A stretch of 37,022 nt of DNA. Origin: Planctomycetota bacterium. Its GTDB lineage: Bacteria; Planctomycetota; UBA1135; JAKEFM01. The stretch covers positions 1 to 37,022 of the forward strand of contig JAKEFM010000359.1 in the NCBI GenBank assembly GCA_022616055.1, read 5' to 3'. Position numbers and translations under genes: made by a program. The stretch's first letter is position 1. Each line of letters opens with the position of its first letter. The notes beneath the pieces were generated by a model. It ran no database searches. It was not told where the DNA came from and saw only the letters and a program-made list of their open reading frames with translations. Below are positions 7,764-16,300 of this stretch, one piece after another.

Positions 7764-10700
7764 ATGGGGAAGAATCTGGGCACTTTCGTTCGCGCGCTCC
7801 TCGGGTGCGCGCTTCTCGGGGCGATCGCGGTCGGGGCCTGGCGGGTGCACGACCTGCCCCTCTTCGAGCTCGACCGCAACGCCGTCGACGAGGGGACGGT
7901 CGGCGACGACTGGGACAACGTCCTGCTCGCCGGGACCGGCGGCGACTTCCAGAACTCCGGGGTCGTCCCGGATCCCCCCCCGGTCTCGGTCTTCGCGGGA
8001 GGGGGGTCGAAGGACCTCCTCGACATCCCGAGCTGGGGGCACGCCGACGGTCCCGTCCCGGACAAGGACGACATCCGGGACGCCTTCGCCGCGGGCTACA
8101 TCAACTCGGTGGAGGAGGGCTCGAACCACGTCGGGGACCTGATCCTCTACTTCGGGGCCGACCGCTTCGCGAACAGCGGCTCCGCCTCGATCGGATTCTG
8201 GTTCTTCCAGCAGCCGGTCTCCCTCGCCCCGAACGGGACGTTCCAGGGGGTCCACGAGATCGGCGACCTCCTCATCCTGAGCGAGTTCACCCAGGGGGGG
8301 AGCGTCAGCACGGTCATGATCTACGAGTGGGTCGGCTCCGGGGGGTCCGACGGGACCCTCGACCTCGTCTTCTCCGGGGCCGACTGCGCGAGCGCCGCGC
8401 CCGACGACCTCCTCTGCGGGACGGTGAACAGCCAGACCGTGGCGGCCCCGTGGCCCTTCACCCCGAAGACCGGCGCCGCGGGGACGTTCCCGCCGGGGAG
8501 CCTCTTCGAGGGAGGGATCAACGTGAGCGCCCTCGTCCCGGACAGCTGCTGCTTCACGGGCTTCCTCGCCGAGACGCGCTCCTCCGCCTCCGTGAGCGCG
8601 ACGCTCAAGGACTTCGTCCTCGGGAGCCTCAACACCTGCGGACTGCGGGTGACGAAGACCCCGAGCGTGACGGGGGTCTGCGCGGGGGAGGCGCAGGTCG
8701 ACTACGCCTACGAGGTCTGCAACGACGGGGCGCGCCCGCTCTTCGTGAACCTCGTCGACGACGCGGGCACGCCGGGCAACCCCGCGGACGACGTCGACGT
8801 CGACGGGGGGCAGGGCTTCACGCTCGAGCCCGGGGCCTGCCAGTCGTTCTTCCGGTCGGCGACGCTCGTCGCGACCGGGCCCCCTCCGTTCGCGGTGACG
8901 GACACGGTGACGGCGACCGCCCAGGGGTATGCCGCCGGCGGTCGAGTCTGCACGAGTTCGGTCGTGGCCACGGCCGGGGCGACCGTCACGTTCTACGACT
9001 GCGCCATCGACGTCACGGCGCACTGCCAGGACGCGCCGGCGCCGGGCCAGCCGATCACGGTCACCGGCACGGTCTGCAACTCGGGCCAGGTCGCCGTCCA
9101 CCTGACGACCCTGGTCGACGACAGGACCGGCGCCCTCGCCTGCTCCGGGCCGGACCCCCTCCCGCCCGGGGGGTGCTGCACGTTCACGACGACGTACGTC
9201 CCGACCTCCCCTTCCTCGACGATCACGGTGAGCGCGACGGGGGAGGCCGTCGGAGGGGGAACCGTCGTCGCCGACGCGTCCTCCGCGACCTGCCAGGTCG
9301 ACTGCGCCCCGGCGATCCAGGTGAGCGCCGCCTGCCAGGACGCGCCGGGTCCGGGCCAGCCGATCGCGTTCACGGGGACGGTGACGAACACGGGGAACGC
9401 GGCCCTCTCGGACGTCACCGTCGTCGACGAGCACGCCGGACTCGTGCTCGGGCCGATCTCCCTCGCGCCGAGCGAGACGGCCCTCTTCTCGGGCTTCTAC
9501 GTCCCGACGGCGAACCCCTCGGGGAGCCTCGTGACGGCGAGCGGGACGGTCGAATCGGTCTGCGCCCTCCCGCCCGTGAGCGACACCGCCTCCTCGACCT
9601 GCGCGGTCGAATGCGCTCCGGCGATCGAGGTGACGAGCGCCTGCCAGGCCGCGCCCGCCCCCGGGCAGCCGATCCCCTTCACGGGGACGGTGACGAACAC
9701 CGGGGACGCGAACCTCACGGACGTGACGGTCGTGGACCAGCACGCCGGGCTCCTGCTCGGGCCGATCGCGCTCGCTCCGGACCAGTCGGCCTCCTTCTCG
9801 GGCTCCTACGTGCCGACGGCGAATCCCTCCTCGAGCGTCGTGACCGCGAGCGGGACGGTCGAATCGGTCTGCGCCCTCCCGCCCGTGAGCGACACGGCCT
9901 CCTCGACCTGCGCGGTGGACTGCGCCCCGGCGATCGAGGTGACGAGCGCCTGCCAGGCCGCGCCCGCCCCCGGCCAGCCGATCTCCTTCACCGGAACGGT
10001 GACGAACACGGGGAACGCGGGCCTCTCCAGCGTGACGGTGGTCGACGAGCACGCCGGGATCGTGCTCGGTCCGATCGCGCTCGCCCCGAACCAGTCGGCC
10101 TCCTTCTCCGGCTCCTACGTCCCGACGACGAATCCCTCCTCGAGCCTCGTGACGGCGAGCGGGCAGCCCGCCTCGATCTGCAACCTCGGGCTCGTGAGCG
10201 ACACGGCCTCCTCCGCCTGCGGCGTGACGTGCGCGCCCGCGATCGAGGTGACGAGCGCTTGCCAGGCCGCGCCCGCCCCCGGCCAGCCGATCTCCTTCAC
10301 CGGGACGGTGACGAACACCGGGAACGCGAACCTCTCGAACGTCACGGTCCTCGACGAGCACGCCGGGATCGTGCTCGGGCCGATCGCGCTCGCCCCGAAC
10401 CAGTCGGCCTCCTTCTCGGGCTCCTACGTCCCGACGACGAACCCCTCCTCGAGCGTCGTGACGGCGAGCGGGCAGCCCGCCTCGATCTGCAACCTCGGGC
10501 CCGTGAGCGACACCGCCTCCTCGACCTGTGCCGTCGCTTGCGCGCCGGCGATCGAGGTGACGAGCGCCTGCCAGGCCGCGCCCGCCCCCGGCCAGCCGAT
10601 CCCCTTCACGGGGACGGTGACGAACACGGGGAACGCGAGCCTGACGAACGTGACGGTGGTGGACGAGCACGCCGGGATCGTGCTCGGGCCGATCTCGCTC

Positions 10701-11885
10701 GCCCCGAACCAGTCGGCGGGCTTCTCGGGCTCCTACGTGCCGACGACGAATCCGTCGGCGAGCGTCGTGACGGCGAGCGGACAGCCCGCCTCGATCTGCA
10801 ATCTCGGCCCCGTGAGCGACACGGCCTCCTCGACCTGCGCGGTGACGTGCACTCCCGCGATCGACGTGACGAGCGCCTGCCAGAACGCCTCGGGCCCGGA
10901 CCAGCCGATCGCGGTCTCGGGCACGGTGCGGAACGCCGGGAACACGAACCTGACCGGCGTCACGGTGGTCGACGACCGGGCGGGGCTCCTCCTCGGGCCG
11001 ATCTCCCTCGCCCCGAACCAGTCGGCGGGCTTCTCGGGCTCCTACCTCCCGACGGCGAGCCCCTCCTCGAGCGTCGTGACGGCGAGCGGGCAGCCCGCCT
11101 CGATCTGCGGCCTCGGCCCCGTGAGCGACACGGCGACCTCGACCTGCTCGGTCCAGTGCACCCCCTGCCTCGCGGTCACGAACCACTGCGTGAACGCCTC
11201 CGACACCGGCCTCCCCATCGCCTTCTCGGGGACCGTCCGGAACTGCGGCAACGTGCCCCTCACCCAGGTCACCGTGGTCGACGATCGGGCCGGGCGCCTC
11301 CTCGGTCCCATCACCCTCGCGCCGAACCAGTCGACCTCCTTCAGCGGGAGCTACCTCCCCACCTCCACCTGCGGGCTCCCCTCGACGAACCGGGTCACGG
11401 CGCGCGGGACCCCCGTCGGGATCTGCAGCGCCGGCGGCGAGGTCTTCGGCACGGGGTCCGCGACCTGCACCCATCCCTGCTGGCCGGTCCAGATCTTCGG
11501 GGCGTGCTCCCCGGGCTTCTGGAGGAACACCACCCACCTCTGGGACAGCCCGACCGACCCGATCGCCGCCGCGGCGGGGTTCACGACGACCACCTCCTTC
11601 AACGCCTTCTTCTCCCTCACCTCGCAGCAGTCGGGCTTCACCGACCGGTTCACGATGCACGACGCGGTGAACGCCAGCGGCGGGAACGCGCGGAGGCTCG
11701 CCCGATTCGGGGTCTCGACCCTTCTCAACGCCGCCTCGGGGATGGAGACCCTCTTCCCTCCGAGCGCCCCGGGCGTGGCCGAGCTGATCGCCGCGATCCG
11801 GAACGCGATGATCAACGACGTCTACGAGCCCCTCACCACCGAGCTCTCGCACATCATCGACGCGCTCCCCTGCCTGCTCGAGTAG
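7764..11885 (+). CDS. large secreted Cys-rich tandem-repeat protein with CSPGFWRN C-terminal domain
   Basis: 1373 aa from ATG 7764 (in-frame ATGs at 7710 and 7725 would add 13-18 residues). A signal or anchor segment (about 8-25, FVRALLGCALLGAIAVGAW) is followed by a domain starting LFELDRNAVDEGTVGDDWDN, which I recall from other large secreted proteins. Nine DUF11/CARDB-like beta domains follow: two diverged ones, then seven of exactly 103 residues, each with the pattern C-x-PAIxVTxxC, GQPIxFTGTVTNTGN, VTVVDEHAG, LAPNQSASFSGSYVPT, VTASG and SDTASSTC, giving about four cysteines per unit. The C-terminal part begins GACSPGFWRNTTHLW, a motif seen in many secreted proteins of unknown role. Likely an extended, disulfide-stabilised surface or extracellular protein. 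A cytochrome gene follows on the same strand. Confidence 0.9.
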   Translation: MGKNLGTFVRALLGCALLGAIAVGAWRVHDLPLFELDRNAVDEGTVGDDWDNVLLAGTGGDFQNSGVVPDPPPVSVFAGGGSKDLLDIPSWGHADGPVPDKDDIRDAFAAGYINSVEEGSNHVGDLILYFGADRFANSGSASIGFWFFQQPVSLAPNGTFQGVHEIGDLLILSEFTQGGSVSTVMIYEWVGSGGSDGTLDLVFSGADCASAAPDDLLCGTVNSQTVAAPWPFTPKTGAAGTFPPGSLFEGGINVSALVPDSCCFTGFLAETRSSASVSATLKDFVLGSLNTCGLRVTKTPSVTGVCAGEAQVDYAYEVCNDGARPLFVNLVDDAGTPGNPADDVDVDGGQGFTLEPGACQSFFRSATLVATGPPPFAVTDTVTATAQGYAAGGRVCTSSVVATAGATVTFYDCAIDVTAHCQDAPAPGQPITVTGTVCNSGQVAVHLTTLVDDRTGALACSGPDPLPPGGCCTFTTTYVPTSPSSTITVSATGEAVGGGTVVADASSATCQVDCAPAIQVSAACQDAPGPGQPIAFTGTVTNTGNAALSDVTVVDEHAGLVLGPISLAPSETALFSGFYVPTANPSGSLVTASGTVESVCALPPVSDTASSTCAVECAPAIEVTSACQAAPAPGQPIPFTGTVTNTGDANLTDVTVVDQHAGLLLGPIALAPDQSASFSGSYVPTANPSSSVVTASGTVESVCALPPVSDTASSTCAVDCAPAIEVTSACQAAPAPGQPISFTGTVTNTGNAGLSSVTVVDEHAGIVLGPIALAPNQSASFSGSYVPTTNPSSSLVTASGQPASICNLGLVSDTASSACGVTCAPAIEVTSACQAAPAPGQPISFTGTVTNTGNANLSNVTVLDEHAGIVLGPIALAPNQSASFSGSYVPTTNPSSSVVTASGQPASICNLGPVSDTASSTCAVACAPAIEVTSACQAAPAPGQPIPFTGTVTNTGNASLTNVTVVDEHAGIVLGPISLAPNQSAGFSGSYVPTTNPSASVVTASGQPASICNLGPVSDTASSTCAVTCTPAIDVTSACQNASGPDQPIAVSGTVRNAGNTNLTGVTVVDDRAGLLLGPISLAPNQSAGFSGSYLPTASPSSSVVTASGQPASICGLGPVSDTATSTCSVQCTPCLAVTNHCVNASDTGLPIAFSGTVRNCGNVPLTQVTVVDDRAGRLLGPITLAPNQSTSFSGSYLPTSTCGLPSTNRVTARGTPVGICSAGGEVFGTGSATCTHPCWPVQIFGACSPGFWRNTTHLWDSPTDPIAAAAGFTTTTSFNAFFSLTSQQSGFTDRFTMHDAVNASGGNARRLARFGVSTLLNAASGMETLFPPSAPGVAELIAAIRNAMINDVYEPLTTELSHIIDALPCLLE
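9303..11465 (+). repeat. seven tandem units with exact 309-bp period
   Basis: The TGC codon that opens each unit falls at 9303, 9612, 9921, 10230, 10539, 10848 and 11157: exactly 309 bp (103 codons) apart each time. Units 2 to 5 are nearly identical at DNA level, while units 1, 6 and 7 are progressively diverged, and two older, more diverged units lie upstream (from about 8640). The lack of any indel between units, and high identity in the middle, suggest recent duplication or gene conversion within an older array. Confidence 0.95.
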
Positions 11886-11888
11886 CCG

Positions 11889-11904
11889 GGGGAGAGGCCC
11901 CCTT
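11889..11904 (+). terminator. short GC hairpin after the repeat-protein gene
   Basis: Just after the TAG at 11883-11885 the sequence GGGGG-AGAGG-CCCCC can form a 5-bp GC stem, followed by TTCC. It is a weak terminator candidate. The rest of the 207-bp gap to the cytochrome gene (start 12093) shows no gene; it contains other GC-rich self-complementary stretches and one AT-rich spot (CAAAAGTTT, near 11930). Confidence 0.25.
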
Positions 11905-12092
11905 CCGGGACGAGGCCGCGTCGGGGCTCAAAAGTTTCGCGCCGCGAGCGAGTTCTCCGCGGGGAGGGGGGCGGCGAGCCGCCCGCCGGCCGTCGGGGCC
12001 CTCCTCCCCGGTGGGTCCGGCGCGCGGCTTGCGGCGGCCCCGGGCGGACACCCCTTCCCCCCGTCCGCGGCTCGAGTCGCAAGGAGGTCGTC

Positions 12093-14408
12093 GTGAAGCC
12101 CCGGTTGCGGTCGACCCTGTCGGCGGCGCTCGTCCTCCTTCCCGTCTCGGCGGCGACGGTCCAGATCGCCGTCCCCCCCGAGGTGCAGCAGCCCGGGACG
12201 CAGCCCCTCGAGGTGAGCCTCCTCCCCGCTCCTTCCCAGTGCGACAACTGCCACGGCGGGTACGACCCGGCCGTCGAGCCGGGGCGGAACTGGCGGGGGA
12301 GCATGATGGCGCACGCGGCCCGCGATCCCCTCTTCTGGGCCACCGTCGCCATCGCGGAGCAGGACTTCCCGGGAGCGGGGGACCTGTGCGTGAGATGCCA
12401 CTCCCCGAGGGGCTGGTACGAGGGGCGCTCGACCCCCACGGACGGCTCGGGACTCACGGCCGCGGACACGGAGGGGATCGAATGCGGGGTCTGCCACCAG
12501 CTCGTGGACCCGGACGACTCCGAGCACGTCGGGGTCCAGACGCCGCCCTTCGTGGCGAACGACGAGGGGACGCCCCCGGCGGGCTACTACGGGAGCGGGA
12601 TGGCGGTCCTCTGGGCGGGAAACGAGCGGCTCGGCCCCTACGCCGACGCGAACGCCGCGCCGCACGCCTTCCTCCCCTCGCAGTTCCACCGGTCGGCCGA
12701 CCTCTGCGGGACCTGCCACGACGTGTCGAATCCGGTCGTCGGGGACCTCGCGCACAACAACGGCGCCCAGGTCCCCCTCTCCCCGGGCACCTTCAGCGGG
12801 GTCCCCGGGGGGCCGGTGGCAGGGAAGGCGGCGTTCAACAACTTCCCGTTCCAGTACGGGATCGTCGAGCGGACGTACAGCGAGTTCCAGGCGAGCGCGC
12901 TCTCGACGACGCTGGTGTCGGATTACCTCGCGCTCCCCGCCGACCTGCGGGCGGGCGCGCTCGAATCGGCCCGCCAGCGCGCGCTCCTCGCCGGGACGGG
13001 GGGGAACTACGCGGACGGAACGCCCCGGACCTTCAGCTGCCAGACCTGTCACATGGCGCCCGCCGTGGGAGCGGGATGCGACATGGCGTCGGCGCCGGTC
13101 CGCACCGACCTGCCCGTCCACGACCTGACGGGGGGGAACACCTGGGTCCCCGACGCCATCGCCTACCTCGACGCCCAGGGGGACCTCGTCCTCGGCGGGG
13201 GGCTCGGCGCGCTCGAGCTCGCCGCGCTCGCCGAGGGAAAGGCGCGGGCGCAGGCGCAGCTCGGGCTCGCCGCCACGCTCTCCGTCACCGGGAACACGCT
13301 CCGGATCGTGAACCACACCGGCCACAAGCTGATCTCGGGCTACCCCGAGGGGAGGCGGATGTGGCTCCGCGTCCGGTGGCGGGACGGGGCGGGGACGACG
13401 CTCCGCGAGGACGGGGCGTACGGCCCGATCCCCGCGACGGTCGGCGGGACCCCGACGCAGGTCCAGACGATCCTCGACCCCGGCGACCCGTACACGAGGA
13501 TCTACGAGGCGAAGTTCGGGATGACCCAGCAGTGGGCGAGCCAGCTCCTCGCCCTCGGCCTCCCCGCCTCGCTCCCCCTCTCCTTCGACCGGCAGACGGG
13601 CGCCGTCGAGACGACCCTCGGGGCGCTCGCCGCCCTGCCGTCCGGCTCGACGCGGGAGACCTTCCACTTCGTGCTGAACAACGTCGTCCTGAAGGACACC
13701 CGGATCCCGCCCTACGGGATGCGCCGGGACGATGCGGTCGCGCGGAACATCGTCCCGGTTCCTCCGGACCAGTACGGGTCACCCGGTCCGGGGGGGACGT
13801 ACGACTACTTCGATCTCGTCCCCCTCGACCCGCCGGCAGGGGCCGCGACCGCCGCGATCGATCTCCTCTACCAGCCGACGAGCTGGGAGTACGTCCAGTT
13901 CCTCGCGCTCGCGAACGACGGGTCGGTCTCCTTCCTCGCCTCCGAGGGGTCGAAGATCCTCGAGGCCTGGCTCCAGACGGGGATGGCCGCGCCCCACGTC
14001 ATGGCCTCGGCGACCTGGACCGGCTGCCCGGCCGAGTGGGAGTCGTACGGATCGGGGTGGCCGGGGACGGCGGGCGTGCCCGCGATGACGTGCAGCGCCC
14101 CTCCCGTGCTCGGCACCTCGATCGGCGTCTCCATCTCGAATTCCCGGGGCGCCCCGACGACCGCGATCCTCGTCGTGGGCTCGGCGGAGACGTCCGTCCC
14201 GACTCCCTACGGAGGGACCCTCCTCGTGGCTCCGGGCGCGATGGTGGTCCTGCCCCTTCCGTTGGCGGGCCTCACGCTCCCGCTCTCCGTCCCCCTCGAT
14301 CCTGCGCTGTGCGGCGCGACCCTTCACGGTCAGGCGGTCGAGTTCGACCCCGGCGCGTCGGCGGGATTCTCGTTCACGCCCGGATGCCGGCTGAGGATGG
14401 GGACCTGA
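12093..14408 (+). CDS. secreted pentaheme cytochrome c
   Basis: 771 aa, GTG start at 12093 with AAGGAGG 5 nt upstream. A short signal peptide (about 1-21) is followed by five CXXCH heme-c sites: CDNCH (50-54), CVRCH (99-103), CGVCH (131-135), CGTCH (205-209) and CQTCH (316-320). Further His residues suited as distal ligands include MMAHAARDP, QFHRS and VNHTGHKL (about 407-414). Residues after about 400 have no heme site and look like beta domains (VTGNTLRIVNHTGHKLISGYP). The product should be matured outside the cytoplasm by a cytochrome c biogenesis system, which is not in this window. A role in extracytoplasmic electron transfer follows from the hemes; the partner and redox reaction are unknown. 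The preceding gene encodes the large Cys-rich repeat protein. Confidence 0.92.
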   Translation: MKPRLRSTLSAALVLLPVSAATVQIAVPPEVQQPGTQPLEVSLLPAPSQCDNCHGGYDPAVEPGRNWRGSMMAHAARDPLFWATVAIAEQDFPGAGDLCVRCHSPRGWYEGRSTPTDGSGLTAADTEGIECGVCHQLVDPDDSEHVGVQTPPFVANDEGTPPAGYYGSGMAVLWAGNERLGPYADANAAPHAFLPSQFHRSADLCGTCHDVSNPVVGDLAHNNGAQVPLSPGTFSGVPGGPVAGKAAFNNFPFQYGIVERTYSEFQASALSTTLVSDYLALPADLRAGALESARQRALLAGTGGNYADGTPRTFSCQTCHMAPAVGAGCDMASAPVRTDLPVHDLTGGNTWVPDAIAYLDAQGDLVLGGGLGALELAALAEGKARAQAQLGLAATLSVTGNTLRIVNHTGHKLISGYPEGRRMWLRVRWRDGAGTTLREDGAYGPIPATVGGTPTQVQTILDPGDPYTRIYEAKFGMTQQWASQLLALGLPASLPLSFDRQTGAVETTLGALAALPSGSTRETFHFVLNNVVLKDTRIPPYGMRRDDAVARNIVPVPPDQYGSPGPGGTYDYFDLVPLDPPAGAATAAIDLLYQPTSWEYVQFLALANDGSVSFLASEGSKILEAWLQTGMAAPHVMASATWTGCPAEWESYGSGWPGTAGVPAMTCSAPPVLGTSIGVSISNSRGAPTTAILVVGSAETSVPTPYGGTLLVAPGAMVVLPLPLAGLTLPLSVPLDPALCGATLHGQAVEFDPGASAGFSFTPGCRLRMGT

Positions 14409-14420
14409 ACCGGCCCGGGA

Positions 14421-15260
14421 TCAGCCGCCGGCGGACGGCGCGAAGAGCTCCCGGGCGCGGTAGGTCGTCCGCACCCTCGGACCCGCGATGACGCGCCGGA
14501 TGCCGAGCGCCTCGGCCATGCGCCTCCACTCGGCGTACTCCGCCTCGGGGACGGCCCGCGCGGCGGGGGGGTGGCGCTCCGTCGGAGGGGTGTAGGCGCC
14601 GATCGCGAGCGTCTCGCAGCCCACGCTCGCGAGGTCGGCGATCGCGGCGACGACCTCCTCCTTCTTCTCCCCGAGGCCGAGGGAGAGGGCGGACTTCACC
14701 TGCGCGCCGCCCGGGAACGCCCCCGCGCGGCGGAGCAGCTCGAGGGAGCGGGCGTAGTCGCACCGGGGCCGGACCGCGGGGAAGAGCCGGCTCACGGTCT
14801 CGAGGGCGTGGGAGAGGACGTGGGGCCCCTCCTCGAGGACCCGGTGGAGGGCGGCGCGGTCGCCGCCGAAGTCGGGGACGAGGACCTCGACCGTCGTCGC
14901 GGGGGAGGCCGCCCGCACGGTGCGCACGGCCGCCGCGAAGTGCGTCGCCCCCCCGTCGGGGAGGTCGTCGCGATCGACGGAGGTGAGGACGACGTGGCGG
15001 AGGCGGAGCTTCGCGACGAGCGAGGCGGCGCGCTCGACCTCGCCGGGGTCGGGGGGGGCGGGCCGCCCCTCCCGGAGAAAGCAGAACGAGCACGCCCGCG
15101 TGCAGACGTCCCCGAGGAGGACGAACGCCGCGGTCGAGGCGGCGTAGCACTCCTCCCGGTTCGGGCAGGCGGTCTCCTCGCAGACGCTCCCGATCCGCGC
15201 CCCCTTCGGGGCTCGCCCGAAGGGGGAGGGCCGGACGCCCGCCGCCCGCCTTCCCCTCAC
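14421..15260 (-). CDS. lipA: lipoyl-synthase-like radical SAM protein (divergent LipA)
   Basis: 279 aa. A GTG at 15260 overlaps the acpS stop as GTGA. Lipoyl synthase inserts two sulfurs into octanoyl groups on lipoate-dependent proteins. Both iron-sulfur sites are present: auxiliary-cluster cysteines C27, C32 and C38 (SVCEETACPNREECY) and the radical SAM motif C53-x3-C57-x2-C60 (CTRACSFC). TSVDRDDLPDGGATHF and VPDFGGD are conserved. Several hallmark residues differ from canonical LipA as I know it: NHN(L/I)ET is SHALET (150-154), TKSGLMVGLGE is VKSALSLGLGE, GQYLxP is GAYTPP (221-226), and the RSSY serine that ligates the auxiliary cluster is RTTY (264-267). It may be a true but divergent LipA, or a paralogue with a changed substrate. 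No lipB is nearby. Confidence 0.8.
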   Translation of the reverse strand: MRGRRAAGVRPSPFGRAPKGARIGSVCEETACPNREECYAASTAAFVLLGDVCTRACSFCFLREGRPAPPDPGEVERAASLVAKLRLRHVVLTSVDRDDLPDGGATHFAAAVRTVRAASPATTVEVLVPDFGGDRAALHRVLEEGPHVLSHALETVSRLFPAVRPRCDYARSLELLRRAGAFPGGAQVKSALSLGLGEKKEEVVAAIADLASVGCETLAIGAYTPPTERHPPAARAVPEAEYAEWRRMAEALGIRRVIAGPRVRTTYRARELFAPSAGG

Positions 15261-15658
15261 GGAGAAGGACGCCCGGGCCCCGCCTCCTCGGCGACGACGA
15301 AGGCGAGCGCGATCCCGGCGTCGTGCGTGAGGGAGAGGTGCAGGCGCGCGATCCCGCGATCCCGGGCGATCCCGGCGCAGACGCCCCCGAGCCGGACCGT
15401 CGGCGGGCCCCCCGGCGCTCGGACGACCTCGATGTCCTTCCAGGTGACCCCGCCGCGCCAGCCCGTCCCGAGCGCCTTCATGACGGCCTCCTTCGCCGCG
15501 AAGCGCGCGGCGAAGTGGGTCTCGGCGGGCGCGCGGCGCCGGCAGTACGCGCGCTCCCCCTCCGTGAAGATGCGCGCCTCGAAGCGCTCGCCCCACTCCC
15601 GGAGGACCCGGGCGAACCTCGGGATCTCGACGAGGTCGACGCCGTTCGAGACGATCAC
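15257..15658 (-). CDS. acpS: holo-[acyl-carrier-protein] synthase (EC 2.7.8.7)
   Basis: 133 aa, GTG start at 15658. Transfers the 4'-phosphopantetheine arm from CoA to a serine of acyl carrier protein. The family signatures are NGVDLVEIPRF near the N-terminus (metal-ligand Asp8) and FAARFAAKEAVMKALGTG (about 49-66, with Glu57), followed by HLSLTHDAGIALAFVV. Length is normal. The gene is upstream of and overlaps the lipA-like gene, and both act around ACP: AcpS makes holo-ACP, and octanoyl-ACP is the usual precursor for lipoylation. The divergent methyltransferase gene starts 45 bp away at 15704, so the gap holds both promoters. Confidence 0.94.
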   Translation of the reverse strand: MIVSNGVDLVEIPRFARVLREWGERFEARIFTEGERAYCRRRAPAETHFAARFAAKEAVMKALGTGWRGGVTWKDIEVVRAPGGPPTVRLGGVCAGIARDRGIARLHLSLTHDAGIALAFVVAEEAGPGRPSP

Positions 15659-15703
15659 GGGGTCGTCTTACCCGGGGGGGAACCTCCCGGGCAAGCGCCG
15701 CGC

Positions 15704-16273
15704 ATGAGCCGGGCCGATCGAGAAGTCTGGGACCGCCGCTGGTCGCGACCGGACGAGCACGCCGGGCTCCCGCCGGACCCGCTCCTCCTCGGGGCGCTGG
15801 CGGACCTCCCGCGCGGGAGGGCGCTGGACCTCGGGGCGGGGGAAGGACGCCACGCCCTCCTCCTCGCCTCGGAGGGCTGGCGCGTCGACGCGCTCGACGT
15901 GTCCGAGGTCGCCCTGTGCCGCCTCGCGCGGCAGGCGAGGGCGCGGCGCCTCCCGGTCCGCTGCGCGGTCGTGGATCTCGAGGAGTGGAGGCCTCCGGAA
16001 GCGACCTACGACCTCGTCGTGAGCGTCGACTTCCACCTCCGCCCCCTGCTCCGGCCCCTGCTCGCCGGGCTGCGTCCGGGGGGCGCCTACCTCGCGGCCC
16101 AGCGCACGCTCGGGCACGACGGGGAGCCCCTCCGCGAGGAGTGGCGGCTCGACTCCCCCGACCTCGCCGCGGCCTTCGCCGGCTTCGACGTCCTCGTCGA
16201 TCGCGTCCGGGGCGGGAGGCGGGAGTTCCTCGCCCTCCACGCGCGTTTGCACCCACCTCGCCGCACCCGCTAG
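15704..16273 (+). CDS. small class I SAM-dependent methyltransferase
   Basis: 189 aa from ATG 15704 (MSRADREVWDRRWSRPDEH). Rossmann fold with motif I RALDLGAGEGRHALLLA (about 39-55), acidic motif II VDALDVSEVAL, VVDLEEW, and 'LAGLRPGGAYLAAQRTLG'. It resembles TehB/Methyltransf_25-type enzymes in size and layout, including the N-terminal W-x-x-RW segment. The substrate cannot be told. It is divergent from acpS and followed 27 bp later by a membrane-protein gene on the same strand. Confidence 0.82.
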   Translation: MSRADREVWDRRWSRPDEHAGLPPDPLLLGALADLPRGRALDLGAGEGRHALLLASEGWRVDALDVSEVALCRLARQARARRLPVRCAVVDLEEWRPPEATYDLVVSVDFHLRPLLRPLLAGLRPGGAYLAAQRTLGHDGEPLREEWRLDSPDLAAAFAGFDVLVDRVRGGRREFLALHARLHPPRRTR

Positions 16274-16300
16274 GGTATCCAGGCCGCGCTCCCCCTCCCC

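Noticed and set aside
9497..11314. A series of similar 67-90-codon minus-strand frames (VTVPVKGIGWPGAGAAWQALV and variants), one per repeat unit
   Set aside because: Their similarity is a by-product of the 309-bp repeat on the plus strand; there are no ribosome sites and they are antisense to a clear gene.
9303..11465. CRISPR-like or satellite repeat array
   Set aside because: The period is 309 bp, the units are coding in one frame, and there are no short repeats with unique spacers.
7248..14491. Very long open frames on both strands across the repeat-protein and cytochrome region (up to over 2000 codons)
   Set aside because: They overlap well-supported genes, are made of Arg/Pro/Gly/Ala low-complexity sequence, and arise because stop codons are rare in the wrong frames of very GC-rich genes.
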